Below, piece after piece: positions 34,528 through 45,710 of a DNA stretch of 64,000 nt; positions within the stretch are counted from its first letter, which is position 1; each line of letters opens with the position of its first letter. The position numbers and the translations under genes are program-made. The DNA is taken from contig NZ_CP012983.1 of NCBI RefSeq assembly GCF_001411495.1, positions 558,001-622,000 on the forward strand, read 5' to 3'. Below the pieces are notes generated by a model that saw only the letters and a list, made by a program, of their open reading frames with translations, ran no database searches and was not told the DNA's origin. Source of the stretch: Burkholderia cepacia ATCC 25416 (GTDB lineage Bacteria; Pseudomonadota; Gammaproteobacteria; Burkholderiales; Burkholderiaceae).

Positions 34528-36048
34528 TCATGCCGAGCGCGCGATCGGCTCCGTTTCCGCGCAACACACCCGGTTTCGGCCTTCGCGCTTCGCGCGGTAA
34601 AGCGCCATGTCCGCCTGATGCGACAGCGCGTGCACGGAGGCGGGGCGTGCGCGATGGCCGGTCGCGCAGCCGATGCTGACGGTGAAGGGCGGAACGGGTT
34701 CCGCGAACCCGTCGAGCCGGTTGCGTTCAACCTCGCGGCGAATCGCCTCCGCGACCTTCGCGGCGCCGCGTTCGTCGGTGTCGGGCAGCACCGCGACGAA
34801 CTCTTCGCCGCCGTAACGCGCGGCGAGGTCGCCGCGCCGCTGCGTATGGGCACGGATGCATGCGGCGAGGAACCGGAGCGCCGTGTCGCCGCGTGCATGC
34901 CCGTATCGGTCGTTGTACTGCTTGAAGTGGTCGGCATCGATGAACAGCACCGACAGGCTGCCGTCGTGGCCGCGCTGGAGCCGTTCCCATTCGTCGGCCA
35001 GCGCGACGTCGAGCGCGCGGCGGTTGTGCAGGCCGGTCAGCGGATCGGTGCGCGTGAGATCGGTGAGCAGCGTCTGCTTGCGAAGGTTGTCCCGCAACGC
35101 GAACGCGAGCAGCCAGACGACCGCGCAGAAGAGCGCGCAGAGGAGCGACGCCGACACGCCGACCGACCACGACATCCGGATGAAACCGGCCAGCACGTCG
35201 GCTTCGGCCGGCGCGACGACGGCGATCAGCGGTGTGCCGGGCACCCGCTGGAACGTATAGAGCCGCAGCGTTCCGTCGATGCGCGAATGCGCCGCGTAGA
35301 AGCCCGAATCCTGGTTCAGCATGCGATCGAAGGCTTTCGAGCGGCGCAGGCGAACCATCTGGTGATCGTTCAGCGACGGGTTGCGGGCGAGGATGGTGCC
35401 GTCCGCGCGCACGATCGCGCTGATGCCGTGCGGCCCGACGTCCAGCCGCGACAGCAGCTGGTCGAAATAGGCGAGGTCGATCGCGACCACCGCGATGCCG
35501 TTGAACGTGTGGTCCGGTCGTTCGATGCGTCGGGAGAGCGCGATCGATTCCGTGCCGCCGCGCGAGCGCGCGCGATACGCCTCCGACACGTAAAGGCCGA
35601 CGTTCGGCGAGTCGCGATGGACCTTGAAATAGTCGCGATCGCCGAAGTTCCAGTGGTGGGACGGGCCGCAGCACGCGTCGATCAGCCGGCCGTCGCGGTC
35701 CGTCACGCCCATTCCCGTCACGTATTGCGCGGCCGCGCGCTGGAACAGCAGGTCGTGCCGCAGCCCGGCGTCCATGCGTCGCACCTCCGGCTTGCCGAGA
35801 TCGGCGGAGAGCGCGATCAGCGCGTTGTTGGACGTTTCGACGGTCCGCGCGATCTCGCTGACCAGCACGGCGGCGACGTTGCGCGAGGTTTCGTGCGCGT
35901 GCTCGACGACTTCGCTTCTCGTGGCCCAGAGCGTGGCCGCGCTGATGCCGATCGCCGCGAGCGACATCAGGGTGCCCAGCGCGCCGACGACAAGATGGTT
36001 TCGTCCCGCCCAGTCGGCGATTTTCTCGATGGAGGTGGATGCGGACAT
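34528..36048 (-). CDS. Membrane diguanylate cyclase with periplasmic dCache sensor
   Basis: A 506-residue GGDEF protein that makes c-di-GMP from GTP. A first membrane helix lies near residues 20-42 and a second near 288-312. Between them is a ~240-residue periplasmic sensor of dCache type (WNFGDRDYFKVHRD; GIAVVAIDLAYFDQLL). The C-terminal domain has the active-site motif GGEEF in AARYGGEEFVAVLP and an intact inhibitory RxxD site (RRGD) five residues before it, so feedback control by c-di-GMP is likely. It stands alone, 277 bases downstream of the kinase stop, and its ligand is unknown. Confidence 0.93.
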   Translation of the reverse strand: MSASTSIEKIADWAGRNHLVVGALGTLMSLAAIGISAATLWATRSEVVEHAHETSRNVAAVLVSEIARTVETSNNALIALSADLGKPEVRRMDAGLRHDLLFQRAAAQYVTGMGVTDRDGRLIDACCGPSHHWNFGDRDYFKVHRDSPNVGLYVSEAYRARSRGGTESIALSRRIERPDHTFNGIAVVAIDLAYFDQLLSRLDVGPHGISAIVRADGTILARNPSLNDHQMVRLRRSKAFDRMLNQDSGFYAAHSRIDGTLRLYTFQRVPGTPLIAVVAPAEADVLAGFIRMSWSVGVSASLLCALFCAVVWLLAFALRDNLRKQTLLTDLTRTDPLTGLHNRRALDVALADEWERLQRGHDGSLSVLFIDADHFKQYNDRYGHARGDTALRFLAACIRAHTQRRGDLAARYGGEEFVAVLPDTDERGAAKVAEAIRREVERNRLDGFAEPVPPFTVSIGCATGHRARPASVHALSHQADMALYRAKREGRNRVCCAETEPIARSA

Positions 36049-36325
36049 GCTGGCGCTCGCAGGGGGAGGCCCGGCGCGATGAACCGGGCTGCGCTGAAAC
36101 CCGGGTTAACGGCAGGTCGTCGAAGAAATCGAGGCCCGGATGCAATCCAAGTGGGCGCGGTGCGGCACGCAAACGTGTGCGTGCCGGGTGCTCGACGGGG
36201 CGCGTATCGGAAAGCGCGAGCGGGGGGACGGCCGGTGAAGCGATCGCGTTGCGGGCTGGACGATCGGCGCGGCGGAATCCGGAACGCGGGCCTGACGCGG
36301 TGCCGGCGATGTCCCGTCCGCGCGA

Positions 36326-38674
36326 TCAAGCCGGCCCGGCCGCGTCCGTCTCCGCGTCATCCGTCGCCGCCGCGTGGCGTGCGCGTTTCAGCGTACCGGC
36401 CAGCTTCTCGATCGCATGCAGGTCCAGCGTATCGAGATGCTCGCGCACCTCCTGCACGAAGGCCGCGTAATCCTGTTCGTCCGCGTACTGGCCGAGCCAT
36501 TCCTCGATATCGGTGAGCTGCCCGTTGCCGGCGAGCCGGATCAGCGCATCGAGTGCATCGTCGGGCGGGCAGCCCATCGCGGGCACGGTGCCGCCCGGCA
36601 CGGCCTCGTCCGCCGCATGAAACCGCCGCACGAGCTCCGATGCCGGCACGAGCACGTGCCCGACGGCCGGCGCGACGATCGCGAACGAGAACGACGTGCC
36701 GATGCCGGGCTGGCTCGCGACGGCCAGCTCGCCGCCCATCGCGCCGACGATGCGCTGCGCGATGAACAGGCCGAGCCCGGTGCCGCCGTTGACGGCCTGC
36801 ACCTGCTGGTACGCGCGAAAGATGTCGCGGGTGCCGCTGATGTCGATGCCGATGCCCGTATCGGCGACCTCGAACAGCAGGCGCCATGCGTCGCCTTCGC
36901 GCGACGCATGCACCGACAACGTGACCGTGCCGTCGCGCGTGAACTTCGATGCGTTGGACAGCAGGTTCAGCAGCACCTGCTGCAGCCGCATCCCGTCGAT
37001 CGACATCGTGCGCGGCAGCGGGCTGGCCGGCCGGTACGCGAACCGGTTGTCCTGCTGCGCGCACAGCGCGAGTGCATAGTGGCCGATGTCGTCGAGCAGG
37101 CCGGGCAGGTCGGTCGCGTCCGGCGACACGCCGAGCGGCTGCAGCTCGGCTTTCGTGAACGCGAGCAGTTCGTCGATCAGCGTGAGCTGGTAGCGGATGC
37201 TGCGGTCGATCGAGCGGATCAGCCGCGCCTGGCCGCGCGTCGCGCCTTGCAGCAGCAGCTTCGCGTAGCCGTTGATCGTCGACAGCGGCGCGCGCAGGTC
37301 GTGGCTGACGTAGCCGAGCGTCTCGATCTTCTGCTGCATGTGCGTCGTGACCTGCTGGAGCGCGTCGTTGAGCGCGAGCGTGCGTCGTGCGACTTCGTCG
37401 CGCAGGCGATCCTGTTCGGTGAGCTGCCAGTGTTCGAGCCGCTTGCGCGCCTCGGTGCGCTGACGGCCCACGTGATGGATCCACGCGGCCAGCACCAGCA
37501 GGTGCGTGGCAAGCCCGACGATCGCGATGACGGGGTTCGGATAGATGTCGGACTTGAGCCAGGACAGCACCGGCGGCAACGCGTCGATGCCGTCGAGCAC
37601 GCGGATCAGCATGTTGAAGGTGGCGAACGCGATCGCGATCAGCATCACGCGGCCGGTCGGCGTGCGGCGGACGGCGAGCCACAGCGCGAGGCTGATGTTG
37701 ACGATCCCCAGCGCCGCGTTCAGCCGCAGGCAGAACCACGTGAAGGTCAGCAGGTCGCCGCAGGCGGCGCCGGCCACGCCGACGAACTCGAGCGCGAGGA
37801 ATGCCATGTAGACCGCGCGCAACGGCAGCCTGGCCTGTTCGCGTCGGGCGACCGTCAGGATGAAGACGATGAAGCAGGCGATCGCGAGGTACACGAAGAT
37901 GATTTCGCCGCGTGCCGACCACTCGCGCAGCGCGGGCGGCAGCGCCATCGCCGTATAACCGCGGTAGGCCGCCTCGAACAGCGTCGTGCCCAGTGCAATC
38001 CCGGCCAGTACGTAGAACACGCCGCTGCGCGAAAAGAACCCGATCAGCAGCGCGCACCACACGAGCGCGAGCAGCCCGCCGAAGAAACCGAAGTCCCACA
38101 TCGTCGCGCGCCGTTCCAGCGCATCCCATGCCGCACGGGTGAATGCCACCGGCGCGAGCCGCATCTCCTTGCGCGACGTGACGCGGATCAGCACGGGGAT
38201 GCTTGCGCCGGCGGGCAGCGTGATGTTGAGTGCCGGGTAGCGCGACGGCGGCCCGGCCGCATCGCCGCCGGCGTCGGCCGCCGGAAAGCGGCTGTCGAGC
38301 GTCCACCGGCCGTTCCGGCCGACATAGAAGTCGGCATGGTCGACGCGCGCATCGCGAAGCGCCAGCACCAGCGGCCGAGCGGCGCTGTCACGGTTGGTCA
38401 GCGTCGCGCTGACCCACCATGCCGACCGCGAAAAGGCGATGTTGAACGAGGGCGCGGTCGTCGTGGACGCATCGTGCGGCTGATCGGCAACGCGCGCGGC
38501 GACCTGTTCGGCGGTCATCGTCGTGCTCGTGTCCTCGAACACCGACACGGCTTCCAGTTGCGCGGGGTTCGGCGTCGCTGCCGCGCGGGCCGTCGCGCAG
38601 GTGACGGCCAGTGCGATCAGAAGCAGCAGCACCGCGCGCCATCCGGCTGCCCAAGCCGCGTCGCGACTACACAT
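36326..38674 (-). CDS. 7TMR-DISM-type sensor histidine kinase
   Basis: A 782-residue kinase. After an exported-type N-terminus (VLLLLIALAVTCATARA) comes a periplasmic 7TMR-DISM extracellular domain, then seven hydrophobic helices, a HisKA domain with H-box VSHDLRAPLS, and an HATPase domain (NLLSNASKF, DTGIGI, GGTGLGLF). About 100 residues follow the ATPase, with no receiver or Hpt motif that I recognise. The start at 38674 overlaps the end of the regulator gene by eight bases; ATG 38716 would overlap by 50. Such receptors often respond to carbohydrates or small ligands. It should phosphorylate the receiver of the gene just upstream. Confidence 0.9.
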   Translation of the reverse strand: MCSRDAAWAAGWRAVLLLLIALAVTCATARAAATPNPAQLEAVSVFEDTSTTMTAEQVAARVADQPHDASTTTAPSFNIAFSRSAWWVSATLTNRDSAARPLVLALRDARVDHADFYVGRNGRWTLDSRFPAADAGGDAAGPPSRYPALNITLPAGASIPVLIRVTSRKEMRLAPVAFTRAAWDALERRATMWDFGFFGGLLALVWCALLIGFFSRSGVFYVLAGIALGTTLFEAAYRGYTAMALPPALREWSARGEIIFVYLAIACFIVFILTVARREQARLPLRAVYMAFLALEFVGVAGAACGDLLTFTWFCLRLNAALGIVNISLALWLAVRRTPTGRVMLIAIAFATFNMLIRVLDGIDALPPVLSWLKSDIYPNPVIAIVGLATHLLVLAAWIHHVGRQRTEARKRLEHWQLTEQDRLRDEVARRTLALNDALQQVTTHMQQKIETLGYVSHDLRAPLSTINGYAKLLLQGATRGQARLIRSIDRSIRYQLTLIDELLAFTKAELQPLGVSPDATDLPGLLDDIGHYALALCAQQDNRFAYRPASPLPRTMSIDGMRLQQVLLNLLSNASKFTRDGTVTLSVHASREGDAWRLLFEVADTGIGIDISGTRDIFRAYQQVQAVNGGTGLGLFIAQRIVGAMGGELAVASQPGIGTSFSFAIVAPAVGHVLVPASELVRRFHAADEAVPGGTVPAMGCPPDDALDALIRLAGNGQLTDIEEWLGQYADEQDYAAFVQEVREHLDTLDLHAIEKLAGTLKRARHAAATDDAETDAAGPA

Positions 38675-39500
38675 CGGGATGATGCCCGCCGGGTGTGGGC
38701 GGCGCGTTGACCGCATGGCGCTGGCGCCGCCAGTCGGACGGCGTGATGCCGAAGCGTTCGCGGAACGCCGTCGCGAAATTGCCGGGCGTGGAAAAGCCGA
38801 TTTCCTCGGCGATGTCGCCGATCCCCATCGACGTCTCCGCGAGGAAATGCATCGCGGCGCGCAGGCGCGTGTCGCGCAGGTACTCGAACACGGTCAGGCC
38901 GAGCTGGTCGCGGAACACGCGCGACAGCCGTTTTTCGTGGGTGCCGACCTGCCGGGCGAGATCCTCGAGCGCCGGCGGATGGCGCAGGTCGCGCAGCAGG
39001 ACCTCGGCCGCCGCGCGCACGAGGGCCGCCTCCGGGTTGTCGGGCATCTCGGGCAGGTGCGCGAACGGCTGGCTGCGCCGCGCGCGCTTCAGGTGGTTGC
39101 GGATCCGGGCCAGCACTTCGGTCGGCTCGAACGGCTTGACGATGTAGTCGATCGCGCCGGTTTCGAGCCCCGCGATGCGATCCTCGAGATCGCCCGCGGC
39201 CGTGAGGATGATGACCGGGATGGACTGCGTCGACGGCGTCGACGCCAGCAGCCGGCACGCGGCGAAGCCGTCCATGCGCGGCATGCGGACATCCATCAGG
39301 ATCAGGTCGGGCGCGATCGCCTGGGCGCGGTGATACGCCTGCAGCCCGTCGAACGCGACGCTGATCCGGCACCGCGCGGCCCGCAGGATTTCGGTCAGGA
39401 GCCGCAGGTCGTTCGGGCGATCGTCGACGACAAGAATATGGGCGTCGGCGAGATCCGGCGTGGAGCGAAGCGACGCCGGGCTGGACGAGCGGGATGACAT
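38667..39500 (-). CDS. Response regulator with AraC-type output
   Basis: A 277-residue two-domain regulator. The receiver (ILVVDDRPNDLRLL; phospho-acceptor in LILMDVRMPRMDGF; YIVKPFEPTEV with the conserved lysine) is joined to a C-terminal AraC helix-turn-helix (PALEDLARQVGTHEKRLSRV and IGDIAEEIGFSTPGNFATAF, ending FGITPSDWRR). It overlaps the kinase gene start by eight bases, so they form a translationally coupled two-component pair with the regulator first. The upstream 1.4 kb is gene-free; the adhesin lies beyond, divergently oriented, and is a candidate target. Confidence 0.92.
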   Translation of the reverse strand: MSSRSSSPASLRSTPDLADAHILVVDDRPNDLRLLTEILRAARCRISVAFDGLQAYHRAQAIAPDLILMDVRMPRMDGFAACRLLASTPSTQSIPVIILTAAGDLEDRIAGLETGAIDYIVKPFEPTEVLARIRNHLKRARRSQPFAHLPEMPDNPEAALVRAAAEVLLRDLRHPPALEDLARQVGTHEKRLSRVFRDQLGLTVFEYLRDTRLRAAMHFLAETSMGIGDIAEEIGFSTPGNFATAFRERFGITPSDWRRQRHAVNAPPTPGGHHPDV

Positions 39501-40930
39501 GGTGGCGGACGCGGTGGAAGGGTGGTCGGTCGGATTGAAAGCTTCGCTTTCAGCGCGATTGTTGCGAAAAATTATATGTCGACAACAGTACCGATTGTGA
39601 GGATTCCGTGCGGCCCGTGTGGGCATATTCGGCGGGGCGCCGCGCGGTTTCGACACTGGCGTTCCGCCGAATGGAATCGGAGTGGAAAAACATGCCGAAG
39701 TGCATTTTTAATATCGGTCTTTATTTCCGGATTTTATCGGTTGATGAATCGAATTGGCCCGCAGAATGAATTCGAGCGAGTTATGTCGAGAGACGATGCC
39801 TTCCAGTGTGAAGTTGATGCGCTGAATCGACGCTCGCCTGATTAATTTCTTTTTGCGGGACGGTCAAGATTTATCCGGATGAAAACCGGATTTCGAGCGG
39901 GAATGTATGAATGTAAATGCCGTCCGCTCGGGAAAAGTTTTTTTCCGCTCCAGAAAAGATGCGTTTGAACGGATGACCGCACACTAGCCCCGGCGCGGCT
40001 GGAATCGGTTCTTCGAGGGGAACGGTTTTGCAAGGATTCCTGCCGCTGCCCTATTCAGATGACGCGATATTCAATGTGACATCGAATGATGGCAATTCTC
40101 AGGATGTGGGAATGCGATGACGGACAAGAAAATTGGCACGAGGGTAATACAAATTTCATAATTTTCCGAATGAGTGCGTATACAAGATAAGCGGAAAGAT
40201 TGTGAGGTTGGTCAGGGTGTGACGCATCGACCAAAAAAATCGTCAAGAAAATTCGACCGATTAAATCGATGCGGGGGCGTTCGGCAAGTCAGGCGCTATT
40301 TCCGGAAATCCGGAAAAGCGTTTGACTGCCGGCGGAGAAGGTGAGCGGCTGCGCGCGCAGCCCGGTGGTCTGATCCGTCCGGGTGCGATCGCGCAGCGCG
40401 TTCTCGAATCAGGCGGGCACGAAAAACATGAACGCGACAGGCATGGCAGGTCAACGCACCGGTTCGAGCGAACCGGGTGCGCATGCTTCATACCCGGGGA
40501 CTACTCGGCGTCATCCTCCTCCTGAATGAATCGTGACGGGCCGCCCCGGGGTTCGGGTCGGCATCCGTCCATCCGGCGTCTGAACGACGCCTTCCCATGA
40601 AATTCGAGGTCGCCGCCGGCTCGGCGCGACGGCGCGCGCATGCGGATGCGCGGGGTCGCGCGTTGCCGTCTTTCGCGCGACATCGGCTTCGATGAACCGA
40701 TAACCGGCGAGTGCAGCCGCGCCGCGTGCCGATGCACGCGTGCGGCGTGCAGTCGTGCGATCGCCCGCGCGATCGCGATTACCGAGCAGTGTTGTTCGAT
40801 CGTTTAGTTAGCCATCCAAATTGAAGCGCGAAGCGTCGCGGCACGGACGAGGGGGCAGGCCGATGCGTCATCGCCTGCCGTCGCGTTTGCTGCCGCGTCA
40901 TCCAGCACATGAGAACCGAGGGAACACAAG
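39501..40930. other. 1.43 kb gene-free, AT-richer region
   Basis: Between the divergent response-regulator gene and the trimeric autotransporter gene lies a long stretch clearly richer in A and T (runs such as AAAATTATATG, CATAATTTTCC, GACCAAAAAAATCG) with no open frame of native codon style. It may be a large regulatory region, carry small RNAs, or be acquired DNA. I can assign no gene to it. GC rises again from about 40,300, but the frames there are not persuasive either. Confidence 0.6.
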
Positions 40931-43900
40931 ATGAACAAGTCGTTCAAGTCGATCTGGAACGAAGCACTGGGGGCCTGGGTTGCGGCTTCCGAGCTTGACC
41001 GTGCGCGTGGCAAGCGTGTCGCGTCGGCGAGCGGCCCGCGCGAGCATGCGGCGAACGAGGGCGCCGCGCAACGCGCGGGCCTGCTTTCGGCGCCGTCGCC
41101 GCGACGGCTGGCCGTGCTGATGGCGTCCACGTATCTTGCGTTGTTCCATGCGGGGGCGCACGCGCAATACGCGCCGGACGGCGGTTCCGCGACCGGCGGC
41201 GTGACGTCGATCTCGATCGGCGTCGGGTCGAGTGCCGCGCAGCAGAACTCGACCGCGCTGGGCAACCTGTCGACGGCAGCAGGCGTTTCCGCCACGGCGC
41301 TGGGGCCGGGCGCGCATGCGATGGCAGACGGTTCGACGGCCGTCGGCATCAACGCGCAGGCGACCGGCGTCAACAGTGCATCGCTCGGCGTGCAGGCGAT
41401 CGGTTCGGGCGCATATTCGGTTGCGGTCGGTAATTCAGCGCAGGCGACGCAGACCGGCACGGTCGCGATCGGCAGTGGCGCGACCGCGAACGGCACGTCC
41501 GCCGTCGGACTCGGGAACAATGCAACGGCATCTGGTCAGTATGCGGTTGCGCTTGGACTCGGTGCGGTTTCGTCGGGCATCGGCGGCGTTGCACTCGGCT
41601 ATTCGTCGCAGGCGACCAATCAGGGCGCGATTGCGCTCGGCAACCAGTCGACGAGTTCCGGCGCAGCCGGCGTGGCGGTGGGCAGCGGTGCGTTGACGTC
41701 AGGCAATTCCGCGATCTCGATGGGCGTCAACAGCGGCGCGAAGGGCGCAACATCGATCGCGATCGGCTGGGGCGGGACGGCCGGCGTACCGGGCTCGGGC
41801 ACGCAGTCGCTTGGCGTGAGTTCGATCGCGCTGGGTTCGAAGACGACGGCCGGTGCCGATCAGGCAATGGCGTACGGGCTGAGCGCAAATGCGTCGGGCG
41901 TCAGTTCGATCGCGATGGGTGTGCAGTCGACCGCGACGCAGCAGTTTGCGGTCGCGCTCGGCAATCTCGCGCTCGGCAGCGGCATCTCGGCGACCGCACT
42001 GGGGCCCGGTGCGACGGCGTCGGCCACGAATGCGACGGCCATCGGCATCAACAGTGTCGCGGCCGCGGCGTCCACCGTGGCGATCGGCGACAGCAATTCG
42101 GTCGCGGCCGCGGCAGGCGCGGGGTCGATCGCAGGCGGCAACAGCTCGAAGGTGTTGAGCGGCGTCGGGGCGGTCGCGCTCGGCCTGGGGCAGACGGTCA
42201 GCGGCAACGGCGCGGTGGCGATCGGCGACCCGAGCACCGCGATCGGCACCGGCGCGGTCACGATGGGTTCGAACAACACCGCGAACGGCGACGGCGCGGT
42301 TGCGATCGGCAATTCGAACCTCGCGCAGGGTACGGGCTCGCTCGCGCTCGGCAATACGTCGACGGCAGCGGCAGCCGGTGCGGTGGCGTTCGGCGCGTCG
42401 GCCGTGGCGAACAATGCAAACGACGTCGCGCTCGGTTCCGGGTCGACGACGGCCGCGCCGAATCCGACGGCGAGCGCGGTGATCGGCGGCGTCACCTACA
42501 ACTTCAACGGCACCAACCCGACCAGCGTCGTCAGCGTCGGTGCGGCGGGTACCGAGCGCCAGATCACCAACGTCGCGGCCGGACGCATCAATTCGGCGAG
42601 CACGGATGCGATCAACGGGTCGCAGCTCGATGCGACGAACCAGGCGGTGAATTCGCTGTCGACGTCGACCGCGTCGAGCGTCAGTTCGTTGTCGACGGGG
42701 GTGTCGTCGTTGTCGACCGGGCTGTCGTCGGCCAATAGCGCGATCACGTCGTTGTCGACGTCGACGTCGACCGGGATCGGCTCGTTGTCGACGGGGTTGA
42801 GTTCGACCAACAGCTCGGTGACTTCGTTGTCGACGTCCACGTCGACCGGCCTGTCGTCGGCTAATAGCGCGATCACGTCGCTGTCCACGTCGACATCGAC
42901 CGGCATTACCTCGCTGTCCACGGGCTTGAGTTCGACCAATAGCTCGGTGACGTCATTGTCGACGTCCACGTCGACCGGCCTGTCGTCGGCCAACAGTGCG
43001 ATCACGTCGCTGTCCACGTCGACGTCGACCGGCATTACCTCGTTGTCCACGGGCTTGAGTTCGACCAACAGCTCGGTGACTTCGTTGTCGACGTCCACGT
43101 CGACCGGCCTGTCGTCGGCCAACAGCGCGATTTCGTCGCTGTCCACGTCGACGTCGACCGGCATTACCTCGTTGTCCACGGGCTTGAGTTCGACCAACAG
43201 CACCGTGACGTCATTGTCGACGTCCACGTCGACCGGGTTGTCGTCGGCCAACAGCGCGATTTCTTCACTGTCCACGTCGACTTCGACCGGCCTGAGCTCG
43301 ACCAACAGTTCGGTGGCTTCGCTGTCGACTTCGACGTCGACCGGCGTCAGCTCGCTGTCCACCGGCCTGAGTTCGACGAACAGCACGGTCACGTCGCTGT
43401 CCACATCGACGTCGACCGGCATCAGCTCGCTGTCCACCGGCCTGAGTTCGACGAACAGCACGGTCACGTCGCTGTCGACATCGACATCGACGGGCATCAG
43501 CTCGCTGTCCACCGGCCTGAGTTCGACGAACAGCGCGGTCACGTCGTTGTCCACGTCGACCTCGACCGGCGTCGCTTCGCTGTCCACCGGTCTGAGCACG
43601 ACCAACAGCACTGTGACATCGCTGTCCACTGCGACGTCGACGAGCATCGGCTCGTTGTCCACCGGCCTCAGCTCGACGACCAGCTCGATTTCGTCGCTGT
43701 CGACGTCGACCTCGACGACCGTCGGTTCGCTGTCCACCGGCCTGTCGAGCACGAACAGCAACCTGACGTCGCTGTCCACCGCGACGTCGACGGGCATCGG
43801 TTCGCTGTCGACCGGCCTCAGCTCGATCGCGTCGAACAACGGCAATCTTGGCAACAGTACGGCCGGCGCGATCGGCGGCGGGGCCACCTACGACCCGACG

Positions 43901-45583
43901 ACCGGCACGATCTCCGCGCCTTCGTACGTGACGTACAACAGCGACGGTTCGACGACGATCAACAACAACGTCGGCTCGGCGATCGACAACATCAATGCGC
44001 ACGGCATCAAGTATTTCCACGCGAACTCCACGGCGCCGGACAGCCAGGCGCTCGGGCTCGACAGTGTCGCGATCGGCCCGAACGCGGTCGCGAAGGTGGA
44101 CGGCAGTATCGCGCTCGGCGCCGGGTCGGTGTCCGATCGCGCGACGGTGCCGGCGTCGGGGACCATCCGCAACGGCAGCGCGTCGATTCCGTTCAACACG
44201 ACCGACCAGACGCTGCTGGGCGCGGTATCGGTCGGCGACGCGACGAACAAGACGTATCGCCAGATCACCAACGTCGCGGACGGCACCGGCCAGCAGGACG
44301 CGGTGACCGTGCGGCAGCTGGCCGGCGCGCTGCAGTCGTTCGCGGTCACGACGACGAAGTACTTCCATGCGAACTCGACGGCCGTCGATTCGCTCGCGGT
44401 CGGCGCGGAGTCGGTCGCGGTCGGCCCGACGACGGTGGTCAACGGCGACAACGGCGTGGGGATCGGCAACGGTGCGATCGTCGATGCCACCGCGCCGGGC
44501 GGCGTCGCGATCGGCCAGGCGGCAAGCGCCGCGCAGGCCGATGCGATGGCGCTCGGCAGCGGCGCGACGGCCACCGGCGCGCAGTCGGTCGCGCAGGGCG
44601 CCAACGCGGTCGCGGCGAGCGTCGGCAGCGTCGCCCTCGGTTCGGGCGCGCACGCCACGGCAACCGATGCGCTCGCGTTCGGGGCCGGCGCGTCGGCGAC
44701 GCTCGCGAACAGCATCGCGCTCGGTTCGGGTTCGCTGACCACCGTCGGCGCGCAGACGAACTACATCGCGTACGGCCTGAGCAGTCCGCAGTCGTCGGCC
44801 GGCGAAATCAACATCGGCAACCGGCAGATCACCGGCCTCGCGGCCGGCAAGAGCGGCACCGATGCGGTCAACGTGTCGCAGCTCGACTCGGTCGCCAACC
44901 AGTTGACGACGCTGATCACCCAGCGCACGTCCAACCTCGGCGGGTCGTACACGACGAACCCGACCGGCACGAACGTGCCGCCCGGCTCGACGGGGCCGAA
45001 TTCGTCGGCGGGCGGCTCGGGCGCGGTCGCATCGGGCTCGAACAGCACGGCGGTCGGCAACGGGTCGCTGGCGTCCGGCAACGGTTCGACCGCGATCGGC
45101 GTCGGCTCGACCGCAACGGGCAACGGATCGACCGCGATCGGCACGGGCAGCAACGACGGCGGGCGCTCGAACGTCGTCGCGGTCGGCTCGGCGGAGTCGG
45201 CGCGCCAGGTCGTCAACGTCGCGGCCGGCACGCAGGGCACCGACGCGGTGAACGTGAACCAGCTGAACGCGGTATCGAACCAGTTCACGCAATCGCTGAA
45301 CACGGTCAACAACCAGCTCACGCAGATGCAGCAGCAGATCCAGCAGACCGATTCGATGGCGCGCGACGGGATTGCCGCGACGGCCGCCATGGCGTCGATC
45401 CCGCACATGGACCGCGACTCGAACTTCGCGATGGGGGTCGGTACGGCGAGCTTCCTCGGCCAGAAGGCGATGGCCGTCGGCATGCAGGCGCGCCTCACGG
45501 AGAACCTGAAGGCGACGCTGAACGGCGGTTTCGCCGGCAGTCAGCGCGTGGTCGGCGCCGGTATGTTGTATCAGTGGAAGTGA
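40931..45583 (+). CDS. Trimeric autotransporter adhesin (YadA/BpaA-like)
   Basis: A 1,550-residue surface adhesin. Its N-terminus has an extended signal ([20 protein letters not shown], then a hydrophobic core ending at GAHAQ). Residues ~80-560 are a left-handed head of YadA-type repeats ([15 protein letters not shown] ~14-residue units, with SxxxG pattern), and a neck-like [20 protein letters not shown] follows. The stalk (residues ~570-970) is nearly all S, L, T and G. More head and neck elements, a coiled-coil [20 protein letters not shown] and a C-terminal YadA anchor (~70 residues ending MLYQWK) finish the chain. The product trimerises in the outer membrane and mediates attachment. It lies in the plus direction beyond the AT-rich region. 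Confidence 0.93.
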   Translation: MNKSFKSIWNEALGAWVAASELDRARGKRVASASGPREHAANEGAAQRAGLLSAPSPRRLAVLMASTYLALFHAGAHAQYAPDGGSATGGVTSISIGVGSSAAQQNSTALGNLSTAAGVSATALGPGAHAMADGSTAVGINAQATGVNSASLGVQAIGSGAYSVAVGNSAQATQTGTVAIGSGATANGTSAVGLGNNATASGQYAVALGLGAVSSGIGGVALGYSSQATNQGAIALGNQSTSSGAAGVAVGSGALTSGNSAISMGVNSGAKGATSIAIGWGGTAGVPGSGTQSLGVSSIALGSKTTAGADQAMAYGLSANASGVSSIAMGVQSTATQQFAVALGNLALGSGISATALGPGATASATNATAIGINSVAAAASTVAIGDSNSVAAAAGAGSIAGGNSSKVLSGVGAVALGLGQTVSGNGAVAIGDPSTAIGTGAVTMGSNNTANGDGAVAIGNSNLAQGTGSLALGNTSTAAAAGAVAFGASAVANNANDVALGSGSTTAAPNPTASAVIGGVTYNFNGTNPTSVVSVGAAGTERQITNVAAGRINSASTDAINGSQLDATNQAVNSLSTSTASSVSSLSTGVSSLSTGLSSANSAITSLSTSTSTGIGSLSTGLSSTNSSVTSLSTSTSTGLSSANSAITSLSTSTSTGITSLSTGLSSTNSSVTSLSTSTSTGLSSANSAITSLSTSTSTGITSLSTGLSSTNSSVTSLSTSTSTGLSSANSAISSLSTSTSTGITSLSTGLSSTNSTVTSLSTSTSTGLSSANSAISSLSTSTSTGLSSTNSSVASLSTSTSTGVSSLSTGLSSTNSTVTSLSTSTSTGISSLSTGLSSTNSTVTSLSTSTSTGISSLSTGLSSTNSAVTSLSTSTSTGVASLSTGLSTTNSTVTSLSTATSTSIGSLSTGLSSTTSSISSLSTSTSTTVGSLSTGLSSTNSNLTSLSTATSTGIGSLSTGLSSIASNNGNLGNSTAGAIGGGATYDPTTGTISAPSYVTYNSDGSTTINNNVGSAIDNINAHGIKYFHANSTAPDSQALGLDSVAIGPNAVAKVDGSIALGAGSVSDRATVPASGTIRNGSASIPFNTTDQTLLGAVSVGDATNKTYRQITNVADGTGQQDAVTVRQLAGALQSFAVTTTKYFHANSTAVDSLAVGAESVAVGPTTVVNGDNGVGIGNGAIVDATAPGGVAIGQAASAAQADAMALGSGATATGAQSVAQGANAVAASVGSVALGSGAHATATDALAFGAGASATLANSIALGSGSLTTVGAQTNYIAYGLSSPQSSAGEINIGNRQITGLAAGKSGTDAVNVSQLDSVANQLTTLITQRTSNLGGSYTTNPTGTNVPPGSTGPNSSAGGSGAVASGSNSTAVGNGSLASGNGSTAIGVGSTATGNGSTAIGTGSNDGGRSNVVAVGSAESARQVVNVAAGTQGTDAVNVNQLNAVSNQFTQSLNTVNNQLTQMQQQIQQTDSMARDGIAATAAMASIPHMDRDSNFAMGVGTASFLGQKAMAVGMQARLTENLKATLNGGFAGSQRVVGAGMLYQWK
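42646..43830 (+). repeat. Ser/Thr-rich stalk repeats of the adhesin gene
   Basis: About 1.2 kb of near-repeating DNA. The first part repeats in ~129-base units (43 residues, alternating [13 protein letters not shown] and [16 protein letters not shown] blocks). The later part repeats in ~75-base units (25 residues, [21 protein letters not shown]). Copies vary at third codon positions (TCGTTGTCGACG versus TCGCTGTCCACG). Frame-preserving copy changes would alter stalk length. The composition also makes long antisense frames appear open; these are not genes. Confidence 0.9.
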
Positions 45584-45593
45584 TCCGTGCGCA

Positions 45594-45630
45594 GCGAACC
45601 GTTTGGGCGTGCAGCGCCGGAACGGTTCGC
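45594..45630 (+). promoter_or_regulatory. Inverted repeat after the adhesin gene
   Basis: GCGAACCGTT (45594-45603) and AACGGTTCGC (45621-45630) form perfect ten-base arms around a 17-base spacer, beginning ten bases after the adhesin stop. There is no T-run, so it may be a weak terminator, an mRNA-stabilising hairpin or an operator for the OmpA-like gene 80 bases on. Confidence 0.45.
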
Positions 45631-45710
45631 GCTGAACGAGAACGCATTCGCATGCGGCCGCACTGCCGCGCCGCATGCGCGATATCGAACCGATTTTCGG
45701 GAGTGAATCA

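Noticed and set aside
40055..40737. Small minus- and plus-strand frames in the AT-rich region
   Set aside because: None has a convincing ribosome site, native codon usage or recognisable motif.
42646..43830. Regularly spaced repeats that might suggest a CRISPR array
   Set aside because: Units are protein-coding in frame, directly contiguous, variable at third positions and have no unique spacers or nearby cas genes.
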